Of a DNA stretch of 64,000 bases, positions 18,966 through 28,821 are shown one piece after another (the stretch's first letter is position 1; every line of letters begins with the position of its first letter). Source of the DNA: Aureimonas sp. Leaf427. Its GTDB lineage: Bacteria > Pseudomonadota > Alphaproteobacteria > Rhizobiales > Rhizobiaceae. The stretch is taken from contig NZ_LMQW01000051.1 of NCBI RefSeq assembly GCF_001425485.1, forward strand, positions 255,617-319,616, in the 5' to 3' direction. The notes beneath the pieces are model-generated. The model did no database searches. It saw only the letters and a program-made list of their open reading frames with translations, and was not told where the DNA came from. A program made the position numbers and the translations under genes.

Positions 18966-18997
18966 GCGGGGACGCTTCTCGGTTCATCGCGGTCGGA

Positions 18998-19756
18998 TCA
19001 GTCCGGCCCGGTCTCCACGAAGCGCTCCCAGCCTTTCGGCTGCAGGTGCTCCTGCGGCTGGAAGCGGATCTTGTAGTCCATCTTCCGCGAGCCCTTCACC
19101 CAATAGCCGAGATAGAGATAGGGCAGGCCGAGCTTCTTGGTTCGCTCGATATGGTCGAGGATCATGTAGGTGCCGAGGCTGCGGTCCTGCTCGGCGGGAT
19201 CGAAGAAGGAATAGACCATCGACATCCCGTCGCCCATCACGTCGCTGAGCGCGGCGGCGATGAGCGGGCCGTCGGAACTGGCGAGAAAGCGCGAGTCGGG
19301 GCCGCGTTTGCGATACTGGATCACCCGCGTGTCGACCTGGCTGTCCTCCACCATCATCGCATAGTCGAGCACCGACATTTCCGACATCCCGCCGCGCGCA
19401 TGCCGCCCGTCGAGATAGCGCCGGAAGAGCGAATACTGCTCCGCCGACGGCTCGGGATCACCGATGCGGCCGATGATGTCGCGATTGTTCTGAAGGATGC
19501 GGCGCATGGAGCGCGTCGGCTGGAACTCGTCGACGAGGATGCGCACCGAGATGCAGGCCCGGCAGCGTTCGCAGGCGGGTCGATAGGCGATGTTCTGCGA
19601 GCGTCGGAAGCCACCCTGGCTCAGGAGATCGAGAAGCTCGGGCGCGCGCTCGCCGATGAGGTGGGTGAAGACCTTCCGCTCGAACTCGCCCGAGAGATAG
19701 GGGCAGGGAGAGGGCGAGGTGAGGAAGAATTGCGGGGTCTGCGGATGGACCGTCAT
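18998..19756 (-). CDS. bpt: Aspartate/glutamate leucyltransferase (Bpt)
   Basis: Aminoacyl-tRNA-protein transferase that attaches Leu to N-terminal Asp or Glu, feeding the N-degron pathway read by ClpS/ClpAP. At 252 residues it has the N-terminal Cys cluster (PCPYL, then ACERCRAC) and the C-terminal GNAT-like domain ([40 protein letters not shown]). Bacterial Bpt and eukaryotic-like arginyltransferase are homologous; Bpt is favoured by length and bacterial context. It ends 32 bases from the parC stop, convergent. Confidence 0.9.
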   Translation of the reverse strand: MTVHPQTPQFFLTSPSPCPYLSGEFERKVFTHLIGERAPELLDLLSQGGFRRSQNIAYRPACERCRACISVRILVDEFQPTRSMRRILQNNRDIIGRIGDPEPSAEQYSLFRRYLDGRHARGGMSEMSVLDYAMMVEDSQVDTRVIQYRKRGPDSRFLASSDGPLIAAALSDVMGDGMSMVYSFFDPAEQDRSLGTYMILDHIERTKKLGLPYLYLGYWVKGSRKMDYKIRFQPQEHLQPKGWERFVETGPD

Positions 19757-19831
19757 GCAAGCGGAAACCTATGATTCCATCCGACGTCGGCGATCGGCTT
19801 GCCGAAGGATAACCACAACCGCCGTCACATG

Positions 19832-19877
19832 AAAACCGGCGGGTGCGAGCGATCGCAAGATCGCCTGCACCCGCCGG
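19832..19877 (-). terminator. Strong terminator after the RDD gene
   Basis: Read on the minus strand, an 11-bp GC stem (CCGGCGGGTGC with GCACCCGCCGG) has a second inner stem (GCGATC / GATCGC) and runs into TTTTC. It begins just after the RDD stop codon at 19885. Confidence 0.8.
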
Positions 19878-19884
19878 CAAAGGA

Positions 19885-20340
19885 TCAGCGGCGCACGACG
19901 ACCGTGCCGAGGAGAAGGTCCTGCACGAGCTGCTTGCGCGGCGTGAAGAGGCCGACGAGGAGGATCGCGGGCGTCAGAACCGCGTTCGCCGCCCAGAAGA
20001 CGACGCCGTGCAGGATCGCCAGAACGGGATCGACGAGGGCCCCGTCCAGCCGCTCGATTCGAAGACCGAGAAGCCGCATGCCGGGCGTCGCCTGCGAGGT
20101 CCCGCCCATGGTGAGGCCGATATAAGGCACGGCGATCAGCGGAAAGAGCATGGCGTAGAGCATCCAGCCGAGGCCGAAGGTCACGATGCCGAGGAAGAAG
20201 ATCATCACCGAGACGGGAATCATCAGCAGCGCGACGATCGAATAGTCGATCAGGAAGGCGACCATCCGCCGCGTCCTGACACCATCGTAGAGGCGCCCGT
20301 CGTCGAGCGGCCGGCGTTCGAAGGAAGAGGAGTAGGTCAT
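19885..20340 (-). CDS. RDD family membrane protein
   Basis: A small integral membrane protein with the RDD domain. R-D-like residues appear as GVRTRRMVAFLIDYSIVALLMIPVSV in the first helix, followed by two further hydrophobic helices and the conserved TPGMRLLGLRI loop. With the start at 20340 it has 151 residues; an upstream ATG at 20373 would add 11. Members have been linked to ion or metabolite transport, but no specific role can be claimed. It lies downstream of hemB on the same strand, a conserved Rhizobiales arrangement. Confidence 0.85.
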   Translation of the reverse strand: MTYSSSFERRPLDDGRLYDGVRTRRMVAFLIDYSIVALLMIPVSVMIFFLGIVTFGLGWMLYAMLFPLIAVPYIGLTMGGTSQATPGMRLLGLRIERLDGALVDPVLAILHGVVFWAANAVLTPAILLVGLFTPRKQLVQDLLLGTVVVRR

Positions 20341-20427
20341 TGCGGTCCCGAATGGAGAGGAGGGGCCGGCCATCGCCGGCGGTCGTCCTTCAGATGGGAA
20401 GCGGCGGCGCGCCCTGCAATCTCCGGT

Positions 20428-21450
20428 CTAGCCGTCGAGCCCGAGCATCTTGCGCGCGGCGCGCGGCGCGAAATAGGTGAGGATGCCGGCGGCGCCCGCG
20501 CGCTTGAAGGCGCCGAGACTTTCCATCATCGCCCGCTCGCCGTCGATCCAGCCGTTCTGCGCGGCGGCTTCGATGACCGCGTATTCGCCCGAGGTCTGAT
20601 AGGCGAAGGTCGGCACGGCCAGCTCGCGCGACAGGCGCGAGACGATGTCGAGATAGGGCAGGCCGGGCTTCACCATGATCATGTCGGCCCCTTCCGAAAT
20701 GTCCTGCGCGGCTTCCCGCAGGGCCTCTTCGCTGTTGCCGTAGTCCATCTGATAGGTGCGCTTGTCGCCCTTCAGCAGCCCGCCCGAGCCCACCGCGTCG
20801 CGGAAGGGGCCGTAGAAGGCCGAGGCGTATTTGGCCGAATAGGACATGATCATCGCGTCGCGCAGCCCCTCCGCGTCGAGCGCTCCGCGGATGCAGGCGA
20901 CGCGGCCGTCCATCATGTCGGACGGGCCGAGAATGTCGCAGCCCGCGCGCGCCTGGACGAGCGCCTGCTCGCAGAGCACCTCGACGGAGGCGTCGTTGTC
21001 GATGCGGTCGCCCCGCAGGATGCCGTCATGGCCGTGGCTCGTATAGGGATCGAGGGCGACGTCGCAGAGAATGCCGACCTCCGGCACCGCCGCCTTGATG
21101 GCGCGCGTCGCCGTGCAGACGAGATTGTCCGGGTTCAGCGCCTCGCGGCCCGTCTCGTCGCGGAGCGCTGGCGTCGTGAACGGAAAGAGCGCAACGACTG
21201 GAATGCCGAGGTCGCGCGCCTCGCGGGCGGCCGCCACCGCGCTCGCCACGGACCGGCGGAAGACGCCGGGCATGGAGGCGACCGGCTCGTCCGCGCCTTC
21301 GCCATCGCGCACGAAGATCGGCCAAATGAGATCGGCGGGCGTCAGAACGGTCTCGCGCACGAGCCGCCGCACCCAGTCGTTCTGTCGAAGCCGTCGCATG
21401 CGCACGCCTCCGGTGATGGAATCGATGCGGTCGCTGATATGGCTTGCCAT
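20428..21450 (-). CDS. hemB: Delta-aminolevulinic acid dehydratase (porphobilinogen synthase)
   Basis: Condenses two 5-aminolevulinate molecules to porphobilinogen in tetrapyrrole synthesis. In 340 residues it shows the two active-site lysines (YSAKYASAFYGPFR and MVKPGLPYLD) and the GPSDMMDGRV segment. At the metal site the usual Zn-binding Cys triad is replaced (DVALDPYTSHGHDG), so this is the Mg/K-type enzyme found in Rhizobiales. The frame continues upstream of 21450, but homology begins at MASHISDRID. Followed by the RDD gene. Confidence 0.95.
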   Translation of the reverse strand: MASHISDRIDSITGGVRMRRLRQNDWVRRLVRETVLTPADLIWPIFVRDGEGADEPVASMPGVFRRSVASAVAAAREARDLGIPVVALFPFTTPALRDETGREALNPDNLVCTATRAIKAAVPEVGILCDVALDPYTSHGHDGILRGDRIDNDASVEVLCEQALVQARAGCDILGPSDMMDGRVACIRGALDAEGLRDAMIMSYSAKYASAFYGPFRDAVGSGGLLKGDKRTYQMDYGNSEEALREAAQDISEGADMIMVKPGLPYLDIVSRLSRELAVPTFAYQTSGEYAVIEAAAQNGWIDGERAMMESLGAFKRAGAAGILTYFAPRAARKMLGLDG

Positions 21451-21735
21451 GGCGTCTCGTCCTGTGGCCGGTGGCGGGGAACGCGCTCGAACCTTCGTGG
21501 GAGCATCGATCGTGCGAGGGTCTAGACCATGCCGAGGCGACCCCGCAACGGGTGGAGGCCGGCTTTCCCGATCGCCGCCGGCGGCCCGCGCCGCTCCGCG
21601 ATTGACGGACCGGCCCGGCGACTTTAGCTCTGCCCCGCTCGGCGGTCCCCGCCGAGGCGGGCAGCAGGCGGTTCCGTGCCCTGCGGCCGAATGCGTCCGG
21701 CTCGTCCTTTCCGGCCAATGATGGGCAGACCTTCG

Positions 21736-22221
21736 ATGACGGCTCTTCCTCCCACGATCACCGAACGCGCGGCGAGCGACCGGGCGAAGGACGAGCGCGC
21801 CGAACGCCTGAACCGGCTTCTCACCGTCGTGCTCTGCCGTGTCGCGGGCTTTCTGATGTTCTGCCTCGGCACGCTTTACTGGATACGGATCGTCGGCGTG
21901 CACGAGGGCGCGCTCTGGCGCTTCGATCTGATGCCGACCGCCTGGAAGGTCGCCGCCGCGTCACTGGCCGTCCTCTACCCGGTCGCCGGGGTCGGTCTCT
22001 GGATGACGGTGTCCTGGGGCGCCGTGATCTGGGCGCTGATCGTCATCGGCGAGGCGCTGATGCATGTCGGACTGCCCGAGATCTTCGGCGAGGCGGACGT
22101 GCTTCTGACCGCGAACGTGGTGGGATTCCTCCTCCTCCTCGTGTTGCGTCTCGTCGGCTGGTGGGAGGGCCGCCGACGCCTGTCCAGGAGCATGCGCCCG
22201 CTTCTCGACAATAAGACTTAA
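21736..22221 (+). CDS. DUF6163-like membrane protein
   Basis: A 161-residue protein with four predicted membrane helices (VLCRVAGFLMFCLGTLYWI, AASLAVLYPVAGVGLWMTV, VIWALIVIGEALMHV, ANVVGFLLLLVLRLVGWW). A charged N-terminus and basic C-terminus flank them. In Rhizobiales a protein of this type regularly lies between hemB and the ldtR regulator, which is why I assign the DUF; no function is known. In-frame ATGs at 21718 and 21721 are alternatives and none has a convincing ribosome site. It ends 170 bases before ldtR. Confidence 0.75.
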   Translation: MTALPPTITERAASDRAKDERAERLNRLLTVVLCRVAGFLMFCLGTLYWIRIVGVHEGALWRFDLMPTAWKVAAASLAVLYPVAGVGLWMTVSWGAVIWALIVIGEALMHVGLPEIFGEADVLLTANVVGFLLLLVLRLVGWWEGRRRLSRSMRPLLDNKT

Positions 22222-22305
22222 AAGATTCCACGCGAACGCATAACCCATTAAGCAAGTCGGCCGAAGGCACATTGGTCATAGGCTGTTAAGCTTGGGTTTT
22301 AAGTC
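22215..22305. promoter_or_regulatory. Inverted repeat in the ldtR promoter region
   Basis: GACTTAAAAG at 22215-22224 pairs with GTTTTAAGTC at 22296-22305 (9 of 10 positions). It lies in an AT-rich stretch between the DUF6163 stop and ldtR. It could be an operator pair for LdtR itself or another factor. This is pattern only; I do not recall the LdtR consensus well enough to claim a match. Confidence 0.3.
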
Positions 22306-22390
22306 GAATTTTATGCCGCGCCGCTAGTGTCGGGATCAAGATGGAGCCAAGTCGAGAGCATCCGTCGCTAGCAACAGCGGAGCCTATAGT

Positions 22391-22900
22391 ATGAAGAACC
22401 AGATGAAGACCGACGTTGTTGCGCTGGCCGAGCCGAAGCAGGAACTGAAGGCGCTTTATATGGAGACCCTCCAGCTCGTCGAACGCCTGCACCGCCGCCT
22501 GCTCGACGTCGTCAAGGACGAGTTCGACCGCGCCGGCCGGACCGACATCAACGCCGTCCAGGCGCTGCTCCTCTTCAACATCGGCGACAGCGTCCTGACC
22601 GCCGGCGAGCTGCGCACTCGCGGCTTCTATCTCGGCTCCAACGTTTCCTACAATCTGAAGAAGCTGGTCGATCTCGGCTTCATCGACCACAAGCGCTCGC
22701 GCGTCGACCGCCGCGCCGTCCGCGTTCAGCTGACGCCGGCCGGCATGGAAATCGCCGCCAAGGTCGCCGACCTCTACGATCGCCACATCGGCTCGATCGA
22801 CAAGGTGGGCGGGCTCGACGAGCAGGAGTTCCAGAAGCTGAACAAGGCCATGCAGCGCCTCGACCGGTTCTGGAACGACCAGATCCAGTATCGCCTCTGA
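22391..22900 (+). CDS. ldtR: MarR-family transcriptional regulator LdtR
   Basis: A 169-residue winged-helix regulator. The MarR core is visible: DRAGRTDINAVQALLLFNIGDSVLTAGELRTRGFYLGSNVSYNLKKLVDLGF (helix-turn-helix), then the wing DHKRSRVDRRAVRVQLTPAG and a dimerisation helix ending QMQ-type. Its position directly before an L,D-transpeptidase gene matches the ldtR-ldtP pair studied in Liberibacter asiaticus, where LdtR controls cell-wall remodelling and osmotic tolerance. Its own terminator follows at 22925, so ldtP has a separate promoter. Confidence 0.88.
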   Translation: MKNQMKTDVVALAEPKQELKALYMETLQLVERLHRRLLDVVKDEFDRAGRTDINAVQALLLFNIGDSVLTAGELRTRGFYLGSNVSYNLKKLVDLGFIDHKRSRVDRRAVRVQLTPAGMEIAAKVADLYDRHIGSIDKVGGLDEQEFQKLNKAMQRLDRFWNDQIQYRL

Positions 22901-22924
22901 TCGTCATCGACGTCGGTATCTCGA

Positions 22925-22963
22925 AAAGGCCTCGCGCTCCTGGAAATGGGACGCGAGGCCTTT
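22925..22963 (+). terminator. Terminator after ldtR
   Basis: Perfect 12-bp stem AAAGGCCTCGCG / CGCGAGGCCTTT with a 15-base loop, 24 bases after the ldtR stop. Confidence 0.75.
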
Positions 22964-23160
22964 GCGTGTCAGGAGGGCGGAATTCGGCCGGACCTGCCCA
23001 GAGTTCGGGCCAGGGTCCACGCTTTGGCCATATTACCGTGGATTCAAGACCATAAGCACGCATGTCTGGCAAAGCACCGCCGAAGGGCAGCGTTTTCCTT
23101 TCGTTTACCACGGGGCCTCATAACGGACCGCTGGTGAACGAGAATTCTGCGAGGGTCGAG

Positions 23161-24507
23161 ATGAACGAAGGCACCAAGGGGTCCGACAAGGGCACGATGT
23201 CGCGGCGCAAGCTTCTGGCGGGCGCTGCCGCTGCCGGCGCTGCCCTTCTGCCCGGCGCCGCCTTTGCGCAGTCGGCGCTGAGCGATCTCCTGGCCGCGCC
23301 GACGCGCGGCAACTGGGACGATCAGTTCGACACGCGCGGCTCCAGCGGCGGCACGGCCAAGGTTAGCTCCAACCAGCCCGTGTTCTCGCCCAATACCATC
23401 ACCTCGATGCAGCAGGCGATGGGCAACTATCAGCAGATCGTCGGCATGGGCGGCTGGCCGCAGGTGCCCGAGGTCGGCAAGCTGCAGCTCGGCGTTCAGA
23501 ACGCGGCCGTCTCCACCTTGCGCCAACGCCTGATGGTCTCGGGCGATCTGTCCCAGTCCGCCGGCCTCTCGCCCGCCTTCGACAGCTATGTCGACGCCGC
23601 GACGAAGCGCTTCCAGACCCGTCACGGCCTGCCCGACGACGGCGTGATCTCGACCTATACCTACAAGGCGCTGAACGTGCCTGCCGATATCCGGCTCGGC
23701 CAGCTCCAGACCAACATCGTCCGCCTCCAGTCCATGTCGGGCTTCCTGGGCGAGCGCTTCGTGATGGTCAACGTGCCGGCCGCGGCGATCGAGGCCGTCG
23801 AGGGCGGCCGGGTCGTGCAGCGTCACACGGCTGTCGTCGGCAAGATCGACCGCCAGACGCCGATCCTCAATTCCAAGATCACGAACCTCAATCTCAATCC
23901 CTACTGGCATGCGCCGGAATCGATCGTCCGCAAGGACATCATTCCGCTCATGCAGAAGGACCCGACCTACCTCACGAAGAACGACATCAAGATCTTCGCG
24001 CCCGACGGCACCGAGATCCCGCCGCAGTCGATCAACTGGAACACGGACGAGGCAGCCCGCTACCTCTTTCGCCAGGAGCCCGGCAAGAACAACGCGATGA
24101 GCTCGGTGAAGATCAATTTCCCGAACACGCATGCGACCTACATGCACGACACGCCGCAGCAGAGCCTCTTCTCCAAGCTGATGCGTTTCGAGTCCTCGGG
24201 CTGCGTACGCGTCCAGAACGTCCGGGATCTCGTCGTCTGGCTCGCCCGCGACGAGCCGGGCTGGGACCGTCAGTCGATCGAGCGCGTGATCGCCACGCGC
24301 AAGCGCCAGGACATCAACCTGAAGAACCCGGTGCCGGTCTACTTCACCTATATCTCGGCCTGGGCGACCGATCCGAACGTCGTGCAGTTCCGCGACGACA
24401 TCTACCACCGCGACGGAGCCGAGCAGCTCGCGATGAACGATCTCCAGGCCGTCGCCTATTCCGGCAACGAGCAGGTTCTGACGCAGGCGGCCGATCAGGC
24501 CTACTGA
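23161..24507 (+). CDS. ldtP: L,D-transpeptidase LdtP
   Basis: Periplasmic peptidoglycan L,D-transpeptidase of 448 residues. The N-terminus has a twin-Arg-like signal ([23 protein letters not shown]) preceded by 12 polar residues. A peptidoglycan-binding helical domain follows ([32 protein letters not shown]). The YkuD catalytic domain has HDTP near residue 330 and the SSGCVRVQN motif with the nucleophilic Cys. ATG 23197, just before the twin Arg, is an alternative start. The pairing with ldtR suggests regulation of 3-3 crosslinks or of protein-peptidoglycan links under osmotic stress; in this organism that is inference. Confidence 0.92.
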   Translation: MNEGTKGSDKGTMSRRKLLAGAAAAGAALLPGAAFAQSALSDLLAAPTRGNWDDQFDTRGSSGGTAKVSSNQPVFSPNTITSMQQAMGNYQQIVGMGGWPQVPEVGKLQLGVQNAAVSTLRQRLMVSGDLSQSAGLSPAFDSYVDAATKRFQTRHGLPDDGVISTYTYKALNVPADIRLGQLQTNIVRLQSMSGFLGERFVMVNVPAAAIEAVEGGRVVQRHTAVVGKIDRQTPILNSKITNLNLNPYWHAPESIVRKDIIPLMQKDPTYLTKNDIKIFAPDGTEIPPQSINWNTDEAARYLFRQEPGKNNAMSSVKINFPNTHATYMHDTPQQSLFSKLMRFESSGCVRVQNVRDLVVWLARDEPGWDRQSIERVIATRKRQDINLKNPVPVYFTYISAWATDPNVVQFRDDIYHRDGAEQLAMNDLQAVAYSGNEQVLTQAADQAY

Positions 24508-24530
24508 TCGTCCGAGGGTCGCACTGAAAA

Positions 24531-24568
24531 GAAGCCGAGGGCGCAAAGCGCTCTCGGCTTCGTCGTTT
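24531..24568 (+). terminator. Terminator after ldtP
   Basis: A 13-bp stem GAAGCCGAGGGCG / CGCTCTCGGCTTC (one wobble) with loop CAAAG, followed by GTCGTTTTCC. Confidence 0.7.
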
Positions 24569-24667
24569 TCCAACGATGATTGGCGGACGGCCAACGACAT
24601 GGTATCGGCCACCGTCGCCAGCCGGCACCCCAGCGGGCATCAGGGCGGCACGAAACGGAGAGAACCG

Positions 24668-25987
24668 ATGTCCGAAGCGCAGCGCGCCGAGTCCCCGTCC
24701 GATTTCGCCACCTTCTTCGAAGACGGTATCGCCGACAGCGATCCCGCGCTCTTCGATGCGATGAAAGGCGAGCTGCATCGCCAGCAGCACGAGATCGAGC
24801 TGATCGCCTCGGAAAACATCGTCTCCCGCGCCGTTCTCGAGGCGCAGGGCTCCGTCCTCACCAACAAATATGCGGAAGGGTATCCGGGCCGCCGCTATTA
24901 TGGCGGCTGCGAATATGTCGACATCGTCGAGGAGCTCGCCATCGAGCGCGCCAAGCAGCTCTTCGGCTGCAGCTTCGCCAACGTGCAGGCCAATTCCGGC
25001 AGCCAGGCGAATCAGGCCGTGCTCCTGGCGCTCTCCAAGCCGGGCGAGACGCTGCTCGGCATGAGCCTCGATGCCGGCGGCCATCTGACGCACGGCGCCA
25101 AGCCGAACCTTTCCGGCAAGTGGTTCAACGCGGTCCAGTACGGCCTCGACCTCGAGACCGGCCTCATCGACTACGATCAAGTCGAGGCTCTGGCAAACGA
25201 ACACAAGCCGGCGATCCTGATCGCGGGCGGCTCGGCGTATTCGCGCATCATCGATTTCGCCCGCATGCGCGCCATCGCGGATTCGGTCGGCGCCATTCTC
25301 TGGGTGGACATGGCCCATTTCGCCGGTCTCGTCGCCGGCGGCGCGCATCCGAGCCCGTTCCCCCACGCCCATGTCGCGACCTCCACGACCCACAAGACGT
25401 TGCGCGGCCCGCGCGGCGGTCTCGTGGTGACGAACGACGAGGCGATCGCCAAGAAGATCAACTCCGCGATCTTCCCCGGCCTTCAGGGCGGCCCCCTCAT
25501 GCACGTCATCGCCGGCAAGGCCGCGGCCTTCGGCGAGGCGCTGCGCCCGTCCTACAAGTCCTACATCGCCTCGGTCGTCTCGAACGCCAAGGTCCTGGCC
25601 GAGACGGTTCGCGAGGGCGGCTTCGACATCGTCTCCGGCGGCACCGACACGCATCTGATGCTGGTCGATCTTCGGCCGAAGAACCTCACCGGCAAGGCCT
25701 CCGAGGTCGCGCTCGGCCGCGCCGCGATCACCTGCAACAAGAACGGCGTTCCGAACGACCCGGAAAAGCCGACGGTCACCTCCGGCATTCGCCTGGGCAC
25801 GCCGGCCGCTACCACGCGCGGCTTCGGCAATGCCGAATTCCGCGAGGTCGGCAAGCTGATCGTGGAGGTTCTGGACGGGTTGAAGGCCGCCAATTCCGAC
25901 GAGGGCAACGCCGCGACGGAAGCCCGCGTCAAGGAGAAGGTCGAGGCCCTGACCGCTCGCTTCCCGATCTATACCGGCCTCGGCTGA
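24668..25987 (+). CDS. glyA: Serine hydroxymethyltransferase
   Basis: PLP enzyme that interconverts serine and glycine while charging tetrahydrofolate with a one-carbon unit. The 439 residues show [26 protein letters not shown], the PLP lysine in [14 protein letters not shown] and the C-terminal [22 protein letters not shown] precedes the ATG by about 6 bases. It leads the conserved alphaproteobacterial run glyA-nrdR-ribD-ribE-ribH-nusB, all on the plus strand with small gaps. Confidence 0.95.
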   Translation: MSEAQRAESPSDFATFFEDGIADSDPALFDAMKGELHRQQHEIELIASENIVSRAVLEAQGSVLTNKYAEGYPGRRYYGGCEYVDIVEELAIERAKQLFGCSFANVQANSGSQANQAVLLALSKPGETLLGMSLDAGGHLTHGAKPNLSGKWFNAVQYGLDLETGLIDYDQVEALANEHKPAILIAGGSAYSRIIDFARMRAIADSVGAILWVDMAHFAGLVAGGAHPSPFPHAHVATSTTHKTLRGPRGGLVVTNDEAIAKKINSAIFPGLQGGPLMHVIAGKAAAFGEALRPSYKSYIASVVSNAKVLAETVREGGFDIVSGGTDTHLMLVDLRPKNLTGKASEVALGRAAITCNKNGVPNDPEKPTVTSGIRLGTPAATTRGFGNAEFREVGKLIVEVLDGLKAANSDEGNAATEARVKEKVEALTARFPIYTGLG

Positions 25988-26016
25988 GAGCGGGACGAGA
26001 GCGAGGCGCGACCGGC

Positions 26017-26508
26017 ATGCGCTGCCCCTACTGCGCCTCGCAGGACAGTCAGGTGAAGGATTCGCGTCCGGCGGAGGATGGCGCCGCCATCCGCCGCCGC
26101 CGAGTCTGCCCCGATTGCGGCGGCCGCTTCACGACCTTCGAGCGCGTGCAGCTGCGCGAGCTGCAGGTCCTCAAGAAGTCCGGCCGCCGCGTTCCCTTCG
26201 ATCGCGACAAGCTCGCGCGCTCCGTCCAGGTCGCGCTGCGCAAGCGGCCGGTGGAGGCCGACCGCGTCGAGCGGATGATCTCGGGCATCGTCCGCCAGCT
26301 GGAATCGACCGGCGAGAGCGAGATCACCTCGGACCAGATCGGCCTTCTCGTGATGGAGGCCCTGCGGGGCCTCGACGAGATAGCCTATGTGCGCTTTGCC
26401 TCCGTCTATCGCGATTTCCGCGAGGCGAGGGATTTCGCGGCCGTGCTCGGCGAGCTCGAAGACGCGCGCTCCGACGGCGAGCCGGCGGACGACCCGCGGG
26501 AGCCCTGA
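26017..26508 (+). CDS. nrdR: Transcriptional repressor NrdR
   Basis: ATP/dATP-sensing repressor of ribonucleotide reductase genes. The 163 residues have an N-terminal zinc ribbon (CPYC at residue 3, CPDCGGRF at 31) and an ATP-cone domain ([24 protein letters not shown]...). The short acidic tail is variable. It starts 29 bases after glyA and ends 3 bases before ribD, so it is co-transcribed with both. Confidence 0.95.
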   Translation: MRCPYCASQDSQVKDSRPAEDGAAIRRRRVCPDCGGRFTTFERVQLRELQVLKKSGRRVPFDRDKLARSVQVALRKRPVEADRVERMISGIVRQLESTGESEITSDQIGLLVMEALRGLDEIAYVRFASVYRDFREARDFAAVLGELEDARSDGEPADDPREP

Positions 26509-26511
26509 ACG

Positions 26512-27633
26512 ATGAGCACGGATGAGCGCGTAGAGATCGATCGCCGTTTCATGGCGGCGGCGATCCGCCTGTCCGAGCGCAACACCGGCCTGACCGGCAC
26601 CAATCCGTCCGTCGCGACGCTGCTGGTGCGCGACGACGGCGCGGGCCCCGTGATCGTCGGCCGTGGCATCACGGCGCCGGGCGGCCGCCCGCATGCCGAG
26701 ACGGAGGCGCTGGCCGAAGCCGGGGCGCTCGCCGTCGGCGCCACCGCCTATGTCACGCTGGAGCCCTGCGCCCATCACGGCCGTACGCCGCCTTGCGCCG
26801 AAGCGCTGGTGACGGCGCGGATCGGCCGTGCCGTCTCGGCCTCGGGCGATCCCGACGACCGGGTGGACGGGCGCGGCCATTCGATCCTGCGCAAGGCCGG
26901 CATCGCGCTGACGACGCGCGTTCTGGCGCCCGAGGCCGCGCGCGCCATGTCGGGCTATCTGATGCGCAGCACGGCGCGGCGTCCGGAGGTGACGCTGAAG
27001 CTCGCCATCTCCCGCGACGGGTGCATCGGCAGAGCCGGGGAGGGACAGGTCGCCATTACCGGGCCGGTCGCCAACCGGCAGACGCATCTCCTGCGCGCGC
27101 GCTCGGACGCGATCCTCGTCGGCGTCGGCACGCTGAAGGCCGACGATCCGCAGCTCACCTGCCGCCTGCCGGGCCTTGAGGCCCGCTCGCCGCTGCGCAT
27201 CGTTCTGGACGCCCGGCTGGAGGCACCCCTGACGGCAGGCGTCGTCGCCACCGCGCGCCATGTGCCGACCGCCTTCGCCGTCATCGGCGACCGGCCCGGC
27301 GCGGGGCGCTTTCGCGAGGCCGGCTGCGAGATCATCGCCTGCGAGACCGATCCCGGAAGCGGGCGCATCGCGCTGCCGGAGCTTCTGGAGGATCTGGCGG
27401 CGCGCGGCATCGCGACGGTCCTCGTGGAGGGCGGCGCGACCGTCGCGCGGCAGTTCCTCGCCGAAGACCTCGTCGATCGGCTGATCCTCGTGGAGGGCGA
27501 GGGCGAGATCGGCGCGGGGGGGCTTGCATCTCCGATCGATCCGCACGACGTGCCACAGCGCTTCGCGAGGACGCGGACATCCCGCTTCGGCCGGGATCGC
27601 TGGACCGAATACGACCGGCGCCCCGGCGCCTGA
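26512..27633 (+). CDS. ribD: Bifunctional riboflavin deaminase/reductase RibD
   Basis: Carries out the second and third steps of riboflavin synthesis. The N-terminal deaminase domain has the zinc motif HAETEAL and EPCAHHGRTPPCAEAL. The C-terminal RibD_C reductase domain has KLAISRDGCIG, RARSDAILVGVGTLKADDP and VEGGATVARQFL. Length 373 residues is normal. It follows nrdR by 3 bases and precedes ribE by 12. RibBA is not in the window. Confidence 0.95.
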   Translation: MSTDERVEIDRRFMAAAIRLSERNTGLTGTNPSVATLLVRDDGAGPVIVGRGITAPGGRPHAETEALAEAGALAVGATAYVTLEPCAHHGRTPPCAEALVTARIGRAVSASGDPDDRVDGRGHSILRKAGIALTTRVLAPEAARAMSGYLMRSTARRPEVTLKLAISRDGCIGRAGEGQVAITGPVANRQTHLLRARSDAILVGVGTLKADDPQLTCRLPGLEARSPLRIVLDARLEAPLTAGVVATARHVPTAFAVIGDRPGAGRFREAGCEIIACETDPGSGRIALPELLEDLAARGIATVLVEGGATVARQFLAEDLVDRLILVEGEGEIGAGGLASPIDPHDVPQRFARTRTSRFGRDRWTEYDRRPGA

Positions 27634-27645
27634 GGATCACCGACC

Positions 27646-28257
27646 ATGTTCACGGGTATCGTCACCGACATCGGCCGCATCGCCAGCACCGAGGCCCTCG
27701 ACCAGGGACGACGCTTTCGCGTCGAGACCGTCTACGATCCCGCCGGCATCTCGCTCGGCGCTTCCATCGCCTGCTCGGGCGTCTGCCTCACCGTGACCGC
27801 GCTGCCGGGCGAGGGCTCCAACGAGCGCTGGTTCGAGGTCGAGGCCTGGGAGGAGGCGCTGCGCCTGACCACGGCCGGCGCCTGGGGGCAGGGCACCCGC
27901 ATCAACCTGGAACGGGCGCTGAAGGTCGGCGACGAGCTCGGCGGCCACCTCGTGTCCGGTCATGTCGATGGCATCGCCGAGATCGTGGAGGTGACGGAAG
28001 AGGGCGAGGCCGTCCGCTTTCGCCTGAAGGTCGCGCCCGAGCACAAGCGCTACATCGCCCGCAAGGGTTCGGTCTGTCTCGACGGAACCTCGCTGACGGT
28101 CAACGGCGTCGCCGACGACGTCTTCGACGTTCTCCTGATCCGTCATTCCCTGGCGGTGACGACCTGGGGCGAGCGGCGCGCCGGGGACCGCGTCAACCTG
28201 GAAATCGACCAGATCGCGCGCTATGCCGAGCGCCTCTTCGCGCCGGACGCGGGCTGA
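27646..28257 (+). CDS. ribE: Riboflavin synthase (alpha subunit)
   Basis: Dismutates two 6,7-dimethyl-8-ribityllumazine molecules to riboflavin. The 203-residue chain has two tandem lumazine-binding barrels: MFTGIVTDIG..SIACSGVCLTV..INLERALKVGDELGGHLVSGHVDG, then RKGSVCLDGTSLTVNGV. It sits in the rib operon. No FMN riboswitch is seen upstream, so regulation is probably by the operon promoter. Confidence 0.95.
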   Translation: MFTGIVTDIGRIASTEALDQGRRFRVETVYDPAGISLGASIACSGVCLTVTALPGEGSNERWFEVEAWEEALRLTTAGAWGQGTRINLERALKVGDELGGHLVSGHVDGIAEIVEVTEEGEAVRFRLKVAPEHKRYIARKGSVCLDGTSLTVNGVADDVFDVLLIRHSLAVTTWGERRAGDRVNLEIDQIARYAERLFAPDAG

Positions 28258-28369
28258 CCGTCCCGGCCCGCGCATCGCTTTCCTGCGGAAGCGAGATACC
28301 GCGCGGGTCCGACATGCTCTATAGGGTCGCTCCAACCCCGCCGACGATCGACGCTTCGAAAGTTCACCT

Positions 28370-28816
28370 ATGTCCAATCCCCATATCCTCATCGTCGAAG
28401 CCCGCTTCTACGATCACATCGCCGATGCCCTTCTCGTCGGCGCCAAGGCCGCGCTGGAAAAGGCGGGCGCGACCTTCGACGTCGTGACCGTGCCGGGCGC
28501 GCTGGAGATTCCGGCGACGATCAGCTTCGCGCTGGCGGCCGAGGATGCCGGTGGCGTGTCCTATGACGGCTATGTCGCGCTCGGCTGCGTCATCCGGGGC
28601 GAGACCTATCATTTCGACATCGTCGCCAACGAATCCTGCCGCGCCCTCATGGACATGTCGATCAACGACGGCATTGCCGTCGGCAACGGCATCCTGACGG
28701 TGGAGAACGAGGAGCAGGCGCTCGAGCGCGCGCTCGTCGATCGCAAGAACAAGGGCGGCGGCGCGGCCGACACGGCCCTCCACATGGTCGCGCTCCGCGA
28801 AAAGCTGGGGGCCTGA
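28370..28816 (+). CDS. ribH: 6,7-dimethyl-8-ribityllumazine synthase
   Basis: Condenses 5-amino-6-ribitylaminouracil with 3,4-dihydroxy-2-butanone 4-phosphate. The 148-residue protein has the family markers [36 protein letters not shown] and [15 protein letters not shown]. It lies 112 bases after ribE, a gap large enough for an extra promoter, and 5 bases before nusB. Confidence 0.95.
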   Translation: MSNPHILIVEARFYDHIADALLVGAKAALEKAGATFDVVTVPGALEIPATISFALAAEDAGGVSYDGYVALGCVIRGETYHFDIVANESCRALMDMSINDGIAVGNGILTVENEEQALERALVDRKNKGGGAADTALHMVALREKLGA

Positions 28817-28821
28817 GCCCC

